Made by a program: the position numbers and the translations under genes. Shown one piece after another: positions 38,801-44,949 of a DNA stretch of 58,016 nt. Each line of letters starts with the position of its first letter. The stretch's first letter is position 1. Under the pieces are notes generated by a model, which made no database searches, was not told where the DNA came from, and worked only from the letters and a program-made list of their open reading frames with translations. Source of the DNA: Bacteroidota bacterium (lineage in GTDB: Bacteria; Bacteroidota; Bacteroidia; Chitinophagales; Saprospiraceae); the NCBI GenBank assembly GCA_024743405.1, contig JANSWP010000040.1:1-58016 (forward strand), read 5' to 3'.

Positions 38801-41800
38801 TCACAACTGCGGTACAAGCTCCAGCGTCTGAAACAGCAGGAACATCAGGACAAGAAGCAACCGTTGGCTCTCCTTTATCAGCTTGACCACTTCTAAATAT
38901 GGAGCAGCCTTTATTATCGATAACAGTAATTGACCAAGAAGTTTCTTGATCATCCATTAGTAATTGACCAGGATCACCACCTTCAATGTTAATAAGGTGT
39001 GTTCCATTAGTTACATCAGCAACACCGTCAGAATCTGTGTCAAGTTTTCCTCCAGTGAACTGAACAGTAAACGGAGCACCACTTGCAATTCCTGGAGCAG
39101 TACTAATTATACCTAAGTCAATAGCTCTCTTACCATTACTACAAATTGTAGCAGTATTCGGCTCAAAAACTACAGCTCTAACTTCAATAGTCTGTTGAGT
39201 TTGTACTTGACATATGGTTATCCCAGCAGGGGCACCACATGAAGCAGGATTACCTGTAAATTCTTCAATCATTGTGATTGTCACAGTACCAACAGCATTG
39301 ATATTGATATCCCACTCACCTAAACTTGTAGGAGTAGGTCCAGAAGTTTGAGTGAAAGAAACAACAGCAGGATCAGAACTAGTAAAAGTTCTTGTACCTG
39401 TAAATGTTGGATCTGGAGTTGCGTTGAAATAGTTAGGACTAGTTACATAAGCATCAGCTGATTCAGAGTGTCCATTACTTCCACTATTTAGATTGTCATT
39501 GAAACAAAACATACTAGGGAAATCAACACTAGGAACTGGCTTCTGTCCTACATAAACGTAAGAAGTAACTGCACAACCTCCAGCAGCACCTGCATAAGCT
39601 GAATAGGAAACTTCATAACACCCAGGGTCAGAGAAGTAAAGAACTTCACCAAATACAGCACCAGAAGTAAATAGGAATGGAGGCACATTAAATCCATGAG
39701 GGTCTGGAGCATTTACCAATGTCCAAGATCCACCAGAAGGAATGTTTCCAGTCCATAATCCACTCAAGTCAAAAGTACCTGCACTATATTGAGAAATAAT
39801 TGATGCACTATTTGAAACTACAATAGGCGTAGCAAATGGATCACCATCAGATAACAACTCTGTAGCACAAGCTAATTCAACTGAACCTATAATTGCTGCA
39901 GCTTCATTAACTACTATATTATGTACCTCTACAGCAGCACATCCACCACTAGTTACTGTATAAGTAACTGCATGTGTACCAGGACCAGCTGTATTAGCAT
40001 TAAATGTTGAGTTAGCACTATTAACACCAGCACCAGTGAAAATTCCACCTGCAGTACCAGTTACTAAAGCAGTTAAATCATGGTCAGTCATATCATCAGA
40101 ACAGAAAGGTCCTGCACCAGCCCATGATGGGTTAGCAGAAGCACCAGCATCTGTTACAGTTAATGTGTGACAAACTTGAACTGCACAATTTTGAACTCCA
40201 GCAGGAATTGATCCACATGCTGGATAAGTCAATGTTTCAGTTAAGCAGATCTCAAAAGTACCTGCTCCTTGAATATCAACAGTTGGTTGTTGAGCAGTTG
40301 CATCACTGAAAGTAGGAACAGCACCTGCACCACCAGTGGCAGTCCATGCATATGTATGCATATCAGCTCCGATACCAGTCGTTGTACCATTATATAATGT
40401 AGGCAGGGAAATGCTACCAGGAGTTCCATCCCAGCATACTTCTTCTGCTAAATCAAATGCAGGAGTAGGAGACTCCGATCTAGTTAGGAAGAATGATTCT
40501 GTATCAGTACAAGCACCACCATTACCATTTGTAGTAACAGAATATGATAACTCATAACAACCTGGAACACCTTGTAATTCACCACTTTGACCATTAATTA
40601 AGACACCAGGACCACTTACTACAGACCAAGTTCCGCCAGGTGTATAACCAGGATCTAAAAAGTTAAATAAATCAAGTTGTGGTAAAACACCTGTAACAGG
40701 ATCAATGATTTCACATTGATAAGCAATATCTCCAGTATTATTGGCCACAGCAGCAGCATTAACAGTGATTGCTCTAGTCACTTCAGTGTGACAATCAGGT
40801 TGTCCAACTGTGTAAGTAACTGCATATACACCAGCAGCAGCAGGACTAAAAATACCAGCAGCAGTAACATCATCACCACTCCAAGTACCACAAGCAGGAG
40901 TCATACCTCCATATTGTGCAGTCAAGTCGTATGGCAATTGATCAATACAAAGAGGACCAGGATTAGTCCACTCAGCAGTGAAATTATCAGCTGCTACGAT
41001 ATTAAGTGTTACATTAACTTGAGTTGCAACATTGCCGTTACAATCAGTTACATCTAACATAATAGCATCAGTGGTTCCTATATCTTCACAGTCATAAGTG
41101 TCACAACCAGTACACACAAGAACTGGATTTGGGTCACAAGCTTCTGTGATAGTAACTCCATTAGCTAACAACCATGTTGCATCAACAGTAGTTGAGCCCA
41201 TAACGCAGGTCGTTCCATCGAACATAACCATTACGTCGATAGTAGCTGGAGCATTGATTACAGGAGGCGTATCATCAATAACAGAAAGTACAACTGTACA
41301 CAATACAGCTGATTCATTACCGTCACAATCTTCACCAGTCAAGTCAACCATTACGTTAGGTCCAACTTTCTCAATTCTAATTGCGTTTCTAGCACATCCA
41401 CCATCAGCATCAATTGAAAATGGAGTACCTGCTGCAACGCTTTGGTTTACAAATGGCGCGTTATCGCAGTTATCAGCTAATGTGATATAACCAGAAAGGT
41501 CAGGAATATCAGCAGTACAAGTTACTGGATCTACAGATACATCGATTGGATTAACAGGACAAGCACCAACAAGTGTTGGAGCCATTGTGTCATCCAAAGT
41601 AACCGTTGTAGTGGCTGTATTGGTTTTTGTAGCATCACATGTAGCCGTAGCTGTAAATGTGATAGTAGCCATACCAGTACCTGGACAAGCAGGAGCTGTA
41701 GAAACAGCACTTGTTACAGTAAATGTACCTACAGTAATACAAGGTGCAGATGCAGTAACAGCATAAGGTACTCCATTAATAGTACCTGTACCATTGCCAT

Positions 41801-42572
41801 TATCAGCGATCAAGTCATAACACTCTACAGTTACCGCAGCAGGAACCCCTGCAAAAGTAATATCAGAGTTCATGAAAGTTTCCGTTGCAGAAGTAGAAAC
41901 AGGTGTAGTATTGCCACAAACATCAGTTAATGTCCAGTTCCATGTAGCAGTTCTTAGACCACAAGCATCCATGGTAATAGTAGGGAAAGCACCTGTTGGT
42001 GCAACCGCAACAGCACCTCCGCATGTAGTCCCATCAGTCCCAGTAGGCGCTGATGGATCTGCAGGTACTGCACCACCACAAGCCCATGCAGCAACAGCTC
42101 CAGGAGCTGTATCAACTGTAGGAGCTGTCATGTCTCCAATATGGTTATAGGAAACGTTACAGTTGAGGGTTGACATAACTCCCCCGCACATGATATCGAT
42201 CTGAACTCCATAGACAGCTATTAATCCTCCAGCTACACATTCAGAACCTGCATAGGTATTTGGAATAATGTCAACTGCACTTGTTGCCATAATCGTACAT
42301 GGTCCAATCATACCCATGAGGGCAGCCGAAGCAGCAGTAATAGCATTAGCATTCGTTGCGTCCGCTGAACATTCAATATCAGCAGTAATTGGACACTGTG
42401 CGAAAGACTGAATGCTACCGTACCCTACGAAGAGGAATACCAGCGACAGCACTTTGAAGAAATGGGAAAAGCCGTTGCGCGTGCAACAGTCTTTCGCTTC
42501 TTCACCAGAAAAAGACGTGCCTGTGTCTTTCCGACACGATGAGTCTTTTTGTGTAAAATTCGCTTTTTTCAT
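29808..42572 (-). CDS. Giant T9SS surface protein with many HYR domains (4254 aa)
   Basis: An atypically long N-terminus (about 35 residues) precedes the signal peptide (VLSLVFLFVGYGSIQSFAQ). The body is a long array of Ig-like/HYR domains with the cue CPxxxxVxxDxxxCxAxVxYxxPxxxDNC. Three HYR modules are nearly identical (residues about 1580-1675, 1927-2020 and 2267-2360). They recur every 340-347 residues as part of a four-domain higher-order unit. The last 1450 or so residues are colinear with the 1521-aa paralogue: a dockerin-like pair (about 3910-3975; NGVTTFDLVLITKHIL, KSETITTFDLVKLRKLIL), a cohesin-like domain and a T9SS type A sorting domain (NTPNPVSESTVIGFNLPQAD). The expected role is a very long cell-surface adhesin or matrix protein. 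Many plus-strand ORFs over this gene are shadows. Confidence 0.93.
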   Translation of the reverse strand: MKKANFTQKDSSCRKDTGTSFSGEEAKDCCTRNGFSHFFKVLSLVFLFVGYGSIQSFAQCPITADIECSADATNANAITAASAALMGMIGPCTIMATSAVDIIPNTYAGSECVAGGLIAVYGVQIDIMCGGVMSTLNCNVSYNHIGDMTAPTVDTAPGAVAAWACGGAVPADPSAPTGTDGTTCGGAVAVAPTGAFPTITMDACGLRTATWNWTLTDVCGNTTPVSTSATETFMNSDITFAGVPAAVTVECYDLIADNGNGTGTINGVPYAVTASAPCITVGTFTVTSAVSTAPACPGTGMATITFTATATCDATKTNTATTTVTLDDTMAPTLVGACPVNPIDVSVDPVTCTADIPDLSGYITLADNCDNAPFVNQSVAAGTPFSIDADGGCARNAIRIEKVGPNVMVDLTGEDCDGNESAVLCTVVLSVIDDTPPVINAPATIDVMVMFDGTTCVMGSTTVDATWLLANGVTITEACDPNPVLVCTGCDTYDCEDIGTTDAIMLDVTDCNGNVATQVNVTLNIVAADNFTAEWTNPGPLCIDQLPYDLTAQYGGMTPACGTWSGDDVTAAGIFSPAAAGVYAVTYTVGQPDCHTEVTRAITVNAAAVANNTGDIAYQCEIIDPVTGVLPQLDLFNFLDPGYTPGGTWSVVSGPGVLINGQSGELQGVPGCYELSYSVTTNGNGGACTDTESFFLTRSESPTPAFDLAEEVCWDGTPGSISLPTLYNGTTTGIGADMHTYAWTATGGAGAVPTFSDATAQQPTVDIQGAGTFEICLTETLTYPACGSIPAGVQNCAVQVCHTLTVTDAGASANPSWAGAGPFCSDDMTDHDLTALVTGTAGGIFTGAGVNSANSTFNANTAGPGTHAVTYTVTSGGCAAVEVHNIVVNEAAAIIGSVELACATELLSDGDPFATPIVVSNSASIISQYSAGTFDLSGLWTGNIPSGGSWTLVNAPDPHGFNVPPFLFTSGAVFGEVLYFSDPGCYEVSYSAYAGAAGGCAVTSYVYVGQKPVPSVDFPSMFCFNDNLNSGSNGHSESADAYVTSPNYFNATPDPTFTGTRTFTSSDPAVVSFTQTSGPTPTSLGEWDININAVGTVTITMIEEFTGNPASCGAPAGITICQVQTQQTIEVRAVVFEPNTATICSNGKRAIDLGIISTAPGIASGAPFTVQFTGGKLDTDSDGVADVTNGTHLINIEGGDPGQLLMDDQETSWSITVIDNKGCSIFRSGQADKGEPTVASCPDVPAVSDAGACTAVVNYTIPTFDDATCDGLGLNGTLVSGLGTGGTFPVGVSTEEYSYTDAEGNTATCSFTVTVTDGEAPTMNCPVDADVQCSADEIPTVHTFFGFLGQGGLATDACGIDITSFQAIGDVQAGNIVTRTYAVLDVNGLPAFCSQTITIIDTVDPVFQTCPYNITYSSHPDECGVQVNWTPPSATDNCEVANILRTNNSGVANIVLQSGDLFPIGTTTIEYTAFDTGLNEDQCLFTVTVVDNVAPEASCPTASAVLNRGTDSDDCEYDHTGTDLDATFSDNCMGASIVNDVNGTATLDGETFSLGSTTVTWTVTDAAMNTATCSMTVIVSDDDAPTSASCPADDAVSVDAGTCGAAYTYAAPTFDDNCDGAGLAGTLTAGLASGSTFPVGTTTVTYEYTDAAGNGPASCSFTVTVTDDEDPALTCPADVTVDCSTDEAPEFDNLVEFLAAGGVATDNCILDDGSFGLATVAQAGSVYTRTYEIEDEAGNSTTCDQLVTIDDTTDPMAMCQDNYSVVLDADGLFDILVTDIENGSSDNCGPLARKEIDVDGSGFAGSQFVDCADAVAGSVIITLEVEDAAGNTAQCTVVVSVFDADNPIIDCPSVNLVRGTNNACSFDMGSNGFDATATDNCAFTLINDYNGTATLNGANFPLGNTAVEWTATDEVGNIATCSYTITVEDDDAPTVATCPTDDTVTNDAGVCGAAYTYAAPTFDDNCDGAGLAGTLTAGLASGSTFPVGMTTVTYEYTDAAGNGPASCSFTVTVTDDELPTLNCPADLTVQCSADEAPTADNLIELLAQGGISFDNCDIDGSTFGAIESTVGNTVLRTYVILDVNGNGTNCTQTITIDDTENPEFTVCSEDIVVNNDPDKCGANVNWQGPAAIDNCAVNQVLQTDAGGLSSGDFFAVGTVGIEYTAFDNAGNEAKCNFNVTVNDMQNPTIDCPTVSLVKGTNNACTFDMGSDAFNAVASDNCSATVLNDYNGTATLNGANFPLGNTTIVWTATDAGGLTATCSMTITVTDDDAPTSATCPTDDAVSVDAGVCGASYTYAAPTFDDNCDGAGLAGTLTEGLASGSTFPVGETTVTYEYTDAAGNGPASCSFTVTVTDDEDPTMTCPAAADAQCSADEVAVYDNVEEFEAAGGTVSDNCDINDGTFGLTSETTAGNVVTRTYYVEDIYGNSTTCTQDITITDTTDPEFTNCPAGPVVVGNDPDECSAKVNWSIPVATDNCPGVVVTHDGAESGTVLAVGSHTATYTATDLAGNTEVCEITIMVMDTQDPLITACAADRDINTDPGVCSGTVPDMTGEIVYIENCTAVVTQVPAAGSTFGTVAGDQVVVTFTVTDASGNTATCTNTLTLVDNEAPIAICASPTVGLDVFGYASVTAFDLASASTDNCSIVSYDIVSGQTDYDCSDVGNSYDVVVKVTDASGNTAECTATVTVTEGAATCDPTLAIFDPCVCSAIPGFFDELVTVNALAGQTWTVVSATGLYSSPGVAIAAGTAMTEGPLGVYELSGIHAGGAGYSVTVENEFGQQLSVANTCYLPEPTLSGVDDFSTACDDPFTVSGGEANGITGEAGTILTVDGSNGFHLEATAAPYSIEIDPSTLVAGIYTVCFAFDAGTAANNDPNDPGCVVTVCEDFEIIDPVSGMTCNNLVNVSLDDACCVEITPDMVLEGNIGPDGVFDVVIKDAIGTPLNPANVVCANHIGMDLIVEVIDPCSGQSCWGTLNVEDKLAPEVTCPADITIYCNDDTDPSITGFADVTDCSTWNLTYTDDETFFGNCEDNIRIIVRTFVAIDAYGNESSCTQTITVERPKLADILMPKDVQWTCDNYNTFPNIVDPTALHPFVGDSDPATPICEVVLDENCDDSDADLPFLPPNHTEDNPDFNSTNTVNGGTGCPGFEPFQFPAVNGLDDADVLELTGAGIPTLGGDPFQGVGACMLSVTWDDEIYEICSGSFEILRTWKVRDMCLPVGPDNPRVHVQVIKVLDQKAPTLTGPAEITVNANMPATHPDECRAAFFMPAIGVSDNCSDGWTVEVDHPLGHIDGNGGYVEGLTRGDHQATYTVIDDCGNVATLDIIIHVVDGIAPTVQCDEITTATLSSDGKVTINAEVFDDGTHDNCCLDEFTVRRMSGGSFAPSVTFNCNDINNSPIMVVMQAADCAGNTNSCMVEVIIEDKLQPQVLSCPSPERITCDFYWENVEVDIALGNNGVLDQFGTPTFQDNCSYTVTPTVNINIDECGEGTITRTWQASDPSGNGPATCTQIIFVDHVSDWVVEFPEDKTVTCTDDVPDFGEPELTNESCELIAVSYEDQIFTSVPDACYKISRTWKVINWCVVGDFVDEEVVEVAENELGLPFPLCDLDGDGDCDDRTFRDSWNSTDRPTAANATDMFGPDTDIDSDPWDGYITYEQNIKVIDNVAPVVTCAPQYDVCIDDNSCSADLTVPTPDVQDCSVDVSITATSDLPNFNSNTFSATNVAPGTYTVTFQVMDNCGNSNACQTTVVVSDCKKPTPYCKNGIIVEIMQTGMIEVWANDLNEGSFDNCTAQGDLLISFSADTDDTAVTYDCDQLGFQNVEIWITDEAGNQDFCTTQVQVQDNMNACGSDPLVVVDGGITTEDDEPVALVDVELNGGSQMVTTGDDGQYNFNVTQGADITITPIKDIDPLNGVTTFDLVLITKHILGVKVLDSPYKIIAADINKSETITTFDLVKLRKLILHVDDNFTNNTSWRFVDADYDFVDATNPLGENFPEVKSMNNVPANVSADFIAVKVGDVNGSANPLDIASVDDRNKTDNLVFQVEDAQLESGETYTVNFLAKDFDVLGYQFTLNFDTDAIELVDIVPGVATKDNFGFRFVEEGAITASWNEDARRVDNGEVVFSLVVTAKDAAQLSNVLDVNSRYTVAEAYSNNGELLDVAIEFNGAVVEVFELYQNTPNPVSESTVIGFNLPQADAATLTVTDATGRVIQIIEGDYAKGYNQVTIDRKSLGAAGILYYQLETSTNTATKTMLLVE
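35491..37830 (-). repeat. Higher-order internal repeat of the giant HYR gene
   Basis: Blocks at 35491-35770, 36511-36790 and 37551-37830 are nearly identical at nucleotide level, including synonymous positions. They are spaced 1020 and 1040 bp apart. The intervening domains are more divergent. This indicates recent duplication or gene conversion within the gene, and it is a likely site of assembly collapse or length variation. Confidence 0.85.
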
Positions 42573-43251
42573 AAGATTACAATTTGTTTTTAAATTTTTT
42601 AATCTTTTTTAAATTTTAGGTTTCTAGCAAAATGAGATTGAAAAAGGTTAAGAATGTTTTGGATTTATAAGGACGCTATCATTACCTGAATGAAAGCTGC
42701 TAATTTCCAGTGGACATGAGCCAACCTCAATTCCTCATCTGAGAAATTGAATTACCAAACTTTAATCAAAAAATAGAAGGATAAGTATTCTTGGAAAGAA
42801 GAAGGGTTAGATTTTGTGATATAGAGAATAATGAATAGATCTATTTCATTATAATTATCACGTACAAATTAGATATATCTATCTAATTCACCTTCCTTTT
42901 GTGGAATCGTGTATTCGTTTATTTTTGGATTATAGTTTGCTAATAGCAATTATTTCAAAGACTTTACAATTCAATAAAAATCAAATTATTAAGTAAAATT
43001 TGGGTGCGCTCAACTTCATTTAGCTGAATGCTATATATATACTAATGTGTAAAAAACACATTTTTCAGTTTTCAAAGAAGTATTAAATTTCCTTTCCTGT
43101 TGATTATTTTCCTGTTTTTTAGTGGCTTTTATACCAATTTGGTCTTTTAAAGTCTCAAAAAATCCTGTTTCTAAAATCTTTTGCCTGTTTAAATCTCAAT
43201 AAATAGAAGTCTTTGGGAAATCGGTTATGGAAAAAACGAAATAGATGATTG
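42573..43251. other. Upstream region of the giant gene with a relic trailer
   Basis: AT-rich, with no gene. GGATTATAGTTTGCTAATAGC at 42928-42947 repeats the 3' trailer that follows the giant gene at 29777-29797. A further copy is at 43871-43890. It presumably also contains the giant gene's promoter. Confidence 0.45.
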
Positions 43252-43371
43252 TCAGGTTGACAATTGATAACCTTTGGAATAATTAATTAAATAGATGGAA
43301 TTGAATTGAAGGTAGGTAGAAAACGTAAAGCTAGCTTGAATACTTGTGTGTGTAAAATTCGTTTTTTTCAT
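43252..43371 (-). pseudogene. Relic start of a second HYR-type gene (39 codons)
   Basis: The bases 43350-43377 match 42551-42578, the start region of the giant gene, at 26 of 28 positions. The encoded N-terminus MKKTNFTHTS resembles MKKANFTQKDS. The frame stops after 39 codons without a signal peptide. It appears to be the leftover start of a deleted paralogue. Confidence 0.5.
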
Positions 43372-43547
43372 GAGATTTTATGTTCAACAGGATTAAGGAA
43401 AATAACTTGTACAATATTGTTCGAACTTAATACGGGGGCTAAATTATAAAATATTATCTCTTAGCCCAAATATATATATACTTTTTTGTGTTAAATCAGA
43501 AAAAAAGATAATCACTTTAATTTTTAATATAATATCAAATCTAAAAA

Positions 43548-43748
43548 GTGAATATATTGACTGAAATACACGCAAAAATCATTATTTCAATTATTAAAAG
43601 ACCTTCCACTGAATCATTAAAATCTCACAAGAATCTTTACTGGTACTCAAAATCTAATCGGTCATATTTAACTTTATTATCTAAAACTATTCCAGAATGG
43701 AATATTCTTGAAAACATTTTAAGAAAAAATCAATATAAAGTTAGCTAA
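43548..43748 (+). CDS. Possible 66-aa protein, doubtful
   Basis: A GTG-started frame of 66 codons encoding a basic, Ile/Ser/Lys-rich peptide. Composition follows the AT-rich DNA, no family is recognised, and no good upstream start context is visible. It could be spurious or a gene remnant. Confidence 0.2.
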   Translation: MNILTEIHAKIIISIIKRPSTESLKSHKNLYWYSKSNRSYLTLLSKTIPEWNILENILRKNQYKVS

Positions 43749-43776
43749 TTTTTTTTTGGCGAGTAGTTGATCAAAG

Positions 43777-43826
43777 AAAAACAGTGGCTTACCGCAGGAA
43801 ATAAGAAGCGAGAACAGCCACTGTTT
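43777..43826 (-). terminator. Orphan hairpin resembling the giant gene's terminator
   Basis: An 11-bp perfect stem (AAACAGTGGCT / AGCCACTGTTT) whose loop side contains GGCTTACCG, as in the 29735-29774 terminator. It is followed on the minus strand by a T-rich run. The 43871-43890 trailer word lies beside it in the same order as at 29.7 kb. No gene now ends here. Confidence 0.5.
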
Positions 43827-44139
43827 AAAATTTATATAGATTAAAGTTCTATAAAATGCAGTCTTGTTCAGATTATAATTTGTTAATAGCGCTTGTTGCT
43901 ATTCTATGGGATTTTGACTGCACACTGTAGGAAAAAGAACTAAATCATTGCAAAACTACAATATATATTTTAATATCAATCTAACCTTTTTCTGGTATTT
44001 CTACTTGTGAATACTGTTCCTACGTTAAAAATAGTAGGCGTTTTACTTTAGATGTATAGGGTTTTATTTCATATAGTGAAGGTAGTGTGTAGACTAATAT
44101 TGCGTGCCGTCGTCGTCGATTGATCGAGCAAAAGAAGTT

Positions 44140-44263
44140 AGGGAGCAGGAAATAAATAAGGTACCCAAATTTTGCACAGCTATTTTTTCTTCAGTGGAGG
44201 CAAAAAACACAGACATACCCATAGGGATGGCAAGTATTTTTAACGAAAAATGAAGGAAAAACA
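44140..44263 (-). repeat. R1 repeat, right arm lost
   Basis: The arm TTAGGGAGCAGGAAATAAATAAGG is followed by the reverse complement of the R1 core (GGCAAAAAACACAGACATACCC...GGCAAGTATTTTTAACG). The second arm is missing, and an unrelated sequence follows from about 44264. Confidence 0.7.
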
Positions 44264-44304
44264 GGAGCGATGTTACAGCAAATAAGTCTAAATCATTTAC
44301 GTTC

Positions 44305-44481
44305 AAGTAAGTTCTTGGGCAAAATCAAGTTGCACTTAAATAGTGCAACATCGCGCCAAAGGCGCCCGTTGCAGTAGAGGAGGCTTGGAAGGGAGTCCAA
44401 TTTACTGGAGCGAGCTGCTTTGCGGCAATGCTCCATTAATCTATAATTTGATTTTGTCCAAGAACTTACTTACTAATGCTA
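44305..44481. repeat. R2 palindromic repeat
   Basis: Inverted ends of 24 bp with one mismatch (44305-44328 / 44458-44481). The core GCAACATCGCGCCAAAGGCGCCCGTTGC folds into a hairpin and is followed by AGTAGAGGAGGCTTGGA. The same core occurs at 46431-46478 and about 29202. It has no ORF. Confidence 0.85.
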
Positions 44482-44622
44482 CTCTCATTATGGTCTTTCA
44501 CAGTTGAATGAAGGCTAATAATATATTTTAATCAATTGAAGTAAAAAGACGTTTTTGTGCAGAATGGCACATGATTTGAACAAAGATTGATCAAACTTGT
44601 ATTCTAAGAATAAAATTATAAC

Positions 44623-44706
44623 ATGTATCAATTCAAAAATAATATTACTTGTTGTTGCTGTTGTTTTCCCAAAAGGAAAGGCAAAGCACTATGCTATGTG
44701 AATTGA
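44623..44706 (+). CDS. Cys-rich leader peptide of the cysteine operon (27 aa)
   Basis: ATG at 44623, preceded by an A-rich AATAAAATTATAAC context, opens a 27-codon ORF. Codons 10-14 (44650-44664) are TGT TGT TGC TGT TGT, five consecutive cysteines; a sixth Cys is codon 24. The C-terminal half is basic (PKRKGKA). The TGA at 44704-44706 ends 23 bp before an intrinsic terminator. Five Cys codons in a row are very unlikely by chance in this AT-rich genome, and the next gene is a cysteine synthase. The ORF is therefore interpreted as an attenuation leader whose translation senses charged Cys-tRNA. The peptide itself probably has no function. No homologue was checked. Confidence 0.8.
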   Translation: MYQFKNNITCCCCCFPKRKGKALCYVN

Positions 44707-44765
44707 TTTTTATATAAAAAAATACTCACAAAAAAGCCTTTCCAATTGTTTGGAAGGGCTTTTTT
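44650..44765 (+). promoter_or_regulatory. Predicted cysteine-responsive transcription attenuator
   Basis: Four ordered segments are visible. Region 1: 44665-44669 (TTTCC), just after the Cys codons. Region 2: 44675-44682 (GGAAAGGC), still inside the leader ORF. Region 3: 44736-44743 (GCCTTTCC), in the terminator's 5' arm. Region 4: the terminator 3' arm, 44750-44765. 1:2 pairs over 5 bp, 2:3 is a perfect 8-bp antiterminator and 3:4 is the 16-bp terminator. A ribosome stalled on the Cys codons would cover region 1 and leave 2:3 free to form, giving read-through. A ribosome reaching the stop would mask region 2 and allow termination. The layout is the classical trp/his type; the regulation is inferred. 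Confidence 0.75.
44730..44765 (+). terminator. Intrinsic terminator inside the cys leader
   Basis: A 16-bp stem (44730-44745 with 44750-44765, one G-U pair) with a 4-nt loop TTGT; the 3' arm ends in a T6 run. It stands between the leader ORF and the cysteine synthase gene. Confidence 0.9.
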
Positions 44766-44771
44766 GGTTTA

Positions 44772-44923
44772 GAGTATGTCTAAATTTTCACTTCCTAAAA
44801 ACCAACGCTTTATGAACCTGCCTTCAAATTATTGCGGTCATTTGCCTCGGCAAACTCCCTTAATAATTTATCGCCAGAACCATAATAATTGATTCTCAGT
44901 TTGTGAAATTTTTAGACATACTC
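44772..44923 (+). repeat. R3 palindromic repeat, copy 2, inserted between attenuator and cysM
   Basis: A 152-bp element, reverse-complement counterpart of 11146-11298 with few differences. Its ends GAGTATGTC/GACATACTC are flanked by TA on the left and TTA on the right. It begins 6 bp after the terminator's T-tract and ends just before an ATG (44926). It therefore separates the attenuator from its gene. Confidence 0.9.
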
Positions 44924-44949
44924 TTATGGGCAATCATAATTCGACAAAA

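Noticed and set aside
29808-42572. Numerous plus-strand ORFs of 60-130 codons opposite the giant HYR gene
   Set aside because: Shadow frames of a biased Thr/Ala/Asp-rich coding sequence; low-complexity peptides with no domain character.
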